DNA from: Candidatus Pantoea persica
Lineage (GTDB): Bacteria; Pseudomonadota; Gammaproteobacteria; Enterobacterales; Enterobacteriaceae
Length of the DNA stretch: 64,000 nt
Direction of reading: 5' to 3'
Assembly: GCF_013753875.1 (NCBI RefSeq)
Contig: NZ_SMDS01000016.1
Coordinates: 62,001-126,000 of the forward strand
Shown here: piece by piece, positions 61,172 to 64,000 of the stretch
How positions within the stretch are numbered: position 1 is the first letter of the stretch
How the letters are laid out: the number at the start of each line of letters is the position of its first letter
Translations under genes and position numbers: made by a program
The notes under the pieces: model-generated
Databases searched by the model: none
Told to the model about the DNA's origin: nothing
What the model saw: only the letters and a program-made list of their open reading frames with translations

Positions 61172-62070
61172 ATGCAGATACGCAAAGTAGCCTTATCGCT
61201 TTTGCTGGCAGGAGTAGCGGCAGCGAGCGCGCCCCAAGCGGAAGATCTCAACGGCACCCTGAAGAAAATCAGCGACAACGGCGTGATTGTCGTCGGGCAC
61301 CGTGAGTCCTCTGTTCCATTTTCTTATTACGACAACCAGCAGAAAGTGGTGGGCTATTCGCAGGCCTACTCTAACGCCATCGTAAACGCTATCAAGGCGA
61401 AGCTGAACAAGCAGGCTCTGCATGTCAAAATGATTCCGATCACCTCGCAGAACCGTATCCCGCTGTTGCAGAACGGCACCTACGACTTTGAGTGCGGCTC
61501 GACCACCAACAACGTCGAGCGCCAGAAGCAGGCCGCCTTTTCCGATACGATTTTCGTGGTCGGCACGCGTCTGCTGGTAAAAAAAGGCGGCGACATTAAA
61601 GACTTCGCCGATTTGAAAGGCAAAACCGTGGTCGTGACCTCCGGTACCACCTCTGAAGTGCTGCTGCACAAGCTGAACGACGAGCAGAAGATGGAGATGC
61701 GCATCATCAGTGCCAAAGATCATGGCGACTCGTTCCGCACGCTGGAAACCGGCCGCGCCGTAGCTTTATGATGGACGATACCCTGCTGGCGGGCGAGCGC
61801 GCCAAGGCGAAGAAACCGGACAGCTGGGATATCGTCGGCACGCCGCAGTCGAAAGAGGCCTACGGCTGCATGCTGCGTAAAGATGACGCGCAGTTCAAAA
61901 CTCTGGTCGACGACACCATCGCTAAAGCGCAGACCTCGGGCGGAGCCGCGAAGTGGTTTGATACCTGGTTCAAGCAGCCGATTCCACCGAAGAACCTGAA
62001 TCTGAATTTCGAGCTCTCAACGGACATGCAGGCGCTGTTTAAAACGCCGAACGACAAAGCACTGAACTAA
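61172..62070 (+). pseudogene. gltI: Glutamate/aspartate periplasmic binding protein GltI, one-base frameshift
   Basis: Binding protein for the GltIJKL importer. Signal peptide MQIRKVALSLLLAGVAAAS; clear family blocks VIVVGHRESSVPFSYYDNQQ and FECGSTTNNVERQKQAAFSD. One T is lost near 61768 (family RAVAFMMDD, here RAVAL then TGA), cutting the last third; the remainder reads cleanly from 61768 to KTPNDKALN. A single lesion in a T run; recent mutation or read error. The mRNA leader and 3' region relate to GcvB/SroC regulation in relatives. Confidence 0.88.
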
Positions 62071-62214
62071 CAACGACAACAAGGGTGGCTTCGCTGCCCT
62101 CTCGATTGCTGAAAACCCGGCGCGGACAGACACCCTGCTCAGGTCGTTCCCCTGAAGCAGGCCATACAGACGCTGTTCATCAATCTTCAGGGTAGCTTCT
62201 GCTACCCTTTTTAC
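62071..62214 (+). ncRNA. sroC: Candidate SroC small RNA in the gltI-gltJ gap
   Basis: In Salmonella and E. coli SroC is cut from the gltIJKL mRNA between gltI and gltJ and acts as a sponge for GcvB. The same gap here is 155 bp long and ends with a terminator-type hairpin GGGTAGC-TTCT-GCTACCC-TTTTTA (62190-62212) just before gltJ. Identity rests on position and hairpin; sequence match to SroC was not tested. Confidence 0.55.
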
Positions 62215-62225
62215 CGGAGCTCGTT

Positions 62226-62944
62226 ATGGGTATCGACTGGAACTGGGACATTTTTCTCGAACAGGCCAACACGACCTACCTTGGCTGGCTGTGGTCCGGA
62301 TTTCAGGTGACCATTGCGGTCTCCTACTGCGCCTGGATTATCGCCTTTCTTGTAGGATCTTTATTCGGCATTCTGCGTACCGTGCCCAACCGCCTGCTGC
62401 GGGCGATCGGCACCTGCTACATAGAGCTATTCCGCAACATTCCGCTGATCGTGCAGTTCTTCTTCTGGTCTCTGGTGGCACCGGAGCTGGTTGGAGAGAA
62501 GCTCGGCATGTGGTTCAAGTCGGAGCTGGATCCCAATATCCAGTTCTTTACTGCCTCGGCCTATTTACCGCTGCCCGCGTCTGCGAGCAGGTACGCGCCG
62601 CCATCACCTCGCTGCCGCGCGGGCAAAAGAACGCCGGCCTGGCGATGGGCCTGACGCTGCCGCAGACCTACCGCTACGTGCTGCTGCCCAACGCCTATCG
62701 CGTGATCGTGCCGCCGATGACCTCGGAAATGCTCAACCTAGTGAAAAACTCCGCCATCGCCTCGACCATCGGGCTGGTGGATATGGCGGCGCAGGCAGGC
62801 AAATTGCTCGACTACTCCGCGCACGCATACGAGTCGTTTACCGCGATTACGCTGGCCTATATCGCCATTAACCTGGTGATCATGCTGATTATGAGCCTGA
62901 TGGAGCGCAAGGTGCGCCTGCCCGGCAATCTGGGAGGGAACTAA
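62226..62944 (+). pseudogene. gltJ: Glutamate/aspartate permease GltJ, frameshifted
   Basis: Inner-membrane permease of the ABC importer. MGIDWNWDIFLEQANTTYLG to DPNIQFF is in frame (a few residues are missing after FLEQA relative to E. coli); a small deletion with frameshift near 62555 changes the frame before LGLFTAARVCEQVRAAI. From there the sequence is good, including the EAA loop (LPRGQKNAGLAMGLTLPQTY). Its stop shares a base with the gltK ATG (TAATG). Confidence 0.9.
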
Positions 62945-63621
62945 TGTACGAGCTTGACTGGAGTTCGATTCCTCCCAGCCTGCCCTATCTGCTGAACGGC
63001 ATGGCTATCACGCTGAAGATCACCATCATCGCGGTGATTTTCGGCATTATCTGGGGCACGCTGCTGGCGGTAATGCGGCTATCGACCTTTAAGCCGATAA
63101 GCTGGTTCGCCCGCCTCTACGTGAACCTGTTCCGCTCCGTGCCGCTGGTGATGGTGCTGCTCTGGTTCTACCTGGTGGTGCCAAGCTTTCTGCAGCAGGT
63201 GCTGGGGCTGTCGCCGAAAACCGATATTCGCCTGATCTCAGCGATGATCGCCTTTTCGCTATTTGAGGCGGCCTACTACTCCGAGATTATCCGCGCAGGC
63301 ATCCAGAGCATCTCCCGCGGGCAGTCCAACGCCGCGCTGGCGCTGGGCATGACGCACTGGCAGTTGATGCAGCTGATTATTCTGCCGCAGGCGTTCCGCG
63401 CCATGGTGCCGCTGCTGCTGACGCAGGGCATCGTGCTATTTCAGGATACCTCGCTGGTTTACGTGCTGAGCCTGGCCGACTTCTTCCGCACCGCCTCGAC
63501 CATCGGCGAGCGCGACGGCACTCAGGTAGAAATGGTTCTCTTCGCCGGTCTGGTCTATTTCGCGATCAGCCTGAGCGCGTCGCTGTTGGTCAGCTATCTA
63601 AAAAGAAAAAGGACGGTTTAA
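62944..63621 (+). CDS. gltK: Glutamate/aspartate permease GltK
   Basis: Second permease of the importer, 225 residues, five or six membrane helices, EAA loop region ([20 protein letters not shown]). The only intact gene of gltIJKL. It abuts gltJ and gltL. Without partners it is unlikely to transport, so its integrity probably reflects short time since decay began. Confidence 0.93.
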   Translation: MYELDWSSIPPSLPYLLNGMAITLKITIIAVIFGIIWGTLLAVMRLSTFKPISWFARLYVNLFRSVPLVMVLLWFYLVVPSFLQQVLGLSPKTDIRLISAMIAFSLFEAAYYSEIIRAGIQSISRGQSNAALALGMTHWQLMQLIILPQAFRAMVPLLLTQGIVLFQDTSLVYVLSLADFFRTASTIGERDGTQVEMVLFAGLVYFAISLSASLLVSYLKRKRTV

Positions 63622-64000
63622 ATGATTAACCTGAAAAACGTTTCTAAGTGGTATGGTCACTTTCAGGTGCTGACCGACTGCACGACCGAAGTTCAGAAAG
63701 GGGAAGTCGTCGTGGTGTGCGGGCCATCCGGCTCGGGCAAATCGACGCTGATCAAGACCGTGAACGGACTGAAGCCGATCCAGCAGGGCTGGCATTCTAG
63801 TGAACGGCACTGAGGTCAACAACAAGAAAACCAATTTGGCGCAGTTGCGCAGCAAGGTGGGCATGGTGTTCCAGCACTTCGAGCTGTTTCCCCATCTCAG
63901 CATCATCGACAATTTGGTGCTGGCGCAGGTGAAAGTGCTGAAGCGCGACAAAGCCGCGGCGCGCAAGAAAGGGCTGAAGCTGCTGAACCGCGTCGGCCTT
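63622..64000 (+). pseudogene. gltL: Glutamate/aspartate ATP-binding protein GltL, frameshifted and cut by window end
   Basis: ABC ATPase of the importer. Walker A GPSGSGKST in frame; a small indel near 63793 breaks the frame after PIQQG (family GEITVDG; here GWHSSERH and a stop). The next part reads in another frame (ILVNGTEVNNKKTNLAQLRS, then FQHFELFPHLSIIDNL with the Q loop). The gene continues past the right edge, so Walker B is not visible. Confidence 0.88.

Overview
The window is a stretch of a gammaproteobacterial chromosome in Enterobacterales gene order (zitB-pnuC-nadA, tRNA-Lys, cpoB-pal-tolBARQ-ybgC, ybgE-cydXBA, sucDCBA-sdhBADC, gltA, nei, pxpABC-ybgI-phr-ybgA, ybfA-kdpE, pgm-seqA, ybfF-ybfE-fldA-fur, glnS, nagE/nagBACD, asnB, a tRNA cluster, ubiF, miaB-ybeZ-ybeY-corC-lnt-gltIJKL). 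Protein similarity and extra genes (pcp, DUF969/DUF979, an Ada-AlkA fusion) point to the Erwinia/Pantoea group (Erwiniaceae). About half of the protein genes are broken by stops, frameshifts and deletions, while neighbouring core genes are intact. This looks like a genome in recent, active decay, as in a young host-restricted symbiont; a fruit-fly or stink-bug Erwinia/Pantoea symbiont is a guess, not proven here.

Layout. 1-2304: remains of a response regulator, a BvgS/EvgS-like hybrid kinase and zitB, with the kinase and zitB joined by a deletion. 2298-6570: pnuC and nadA intact under a probable NadR box, ogt, a broken Ada-AlkA fusion, tRNA-Lys. 6715-11986: intact Tol-Pal operon with a broken ybgC. 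12171-14873: cytochrome bd operon, cydA/cydB/ybgE broken, tiny cydX intact. 15433-26980: fully intact TCA block sucDCBA, sdhBADC and gltA. 27000-27352: terminator, tandem repeat and a dispersed palindromic repeat. 27353-35778: nei, ybgI and ybgA intact; pcp, DUF979, DUF969, pxpA/B/C (5-oxoproline use) and phr (photolyase) dead. 35892-40238: ybfA, kdpE and ybfF broken, pgm and seqA intact. 40392-44488: ybfE, fldA, fur, glnS intact, with an amber-interrupted small protein between fur and glnS. 44650-50820: nag regulon, where transporter and enzymes (nagE, B, A, D) are broken but repressor nagC and its promoter sites persist. 51122-53377: asnB and four tRNAs. 53481-64000: second repeat copy, ubiF, miaB, ybeZ, ybeY, broken corC, intact lnt, and the glutamate/aspartate ABC transporter gltIJKL with only gltK unbroken.

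Functionally the retained set is respiratory TCA metabolism, NAD synthesis, envelope integrity (Tol-Pal, Lnt), iron/flavodoxin control, replication control (SeqA), tRNA charging and modification, ribosome maturation (YbeY/YbeZ) and asparagine synthesis. Lost functions are low-oxygen cytochrome bd, amino-sugar use, pyroglutamate use, glutamate uptake, light and alkylation repair, zinc export, potassium sensing and two-component signalling.

The most unusual pattern is that in-frame nonsense codons in decayed genes are overwhelmingly TAG (19 TAG, 5 TAA, 1 TGA by my reading), often at expected Gln or Trp positions. The photolyase carries four ambers and no frameshift. I see no evidence of a new multi-gene system (no CRISPR, phage, toxin-antitoxin or secretion cluster). 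All protein calls rest on recalled family sequences, not on a search.
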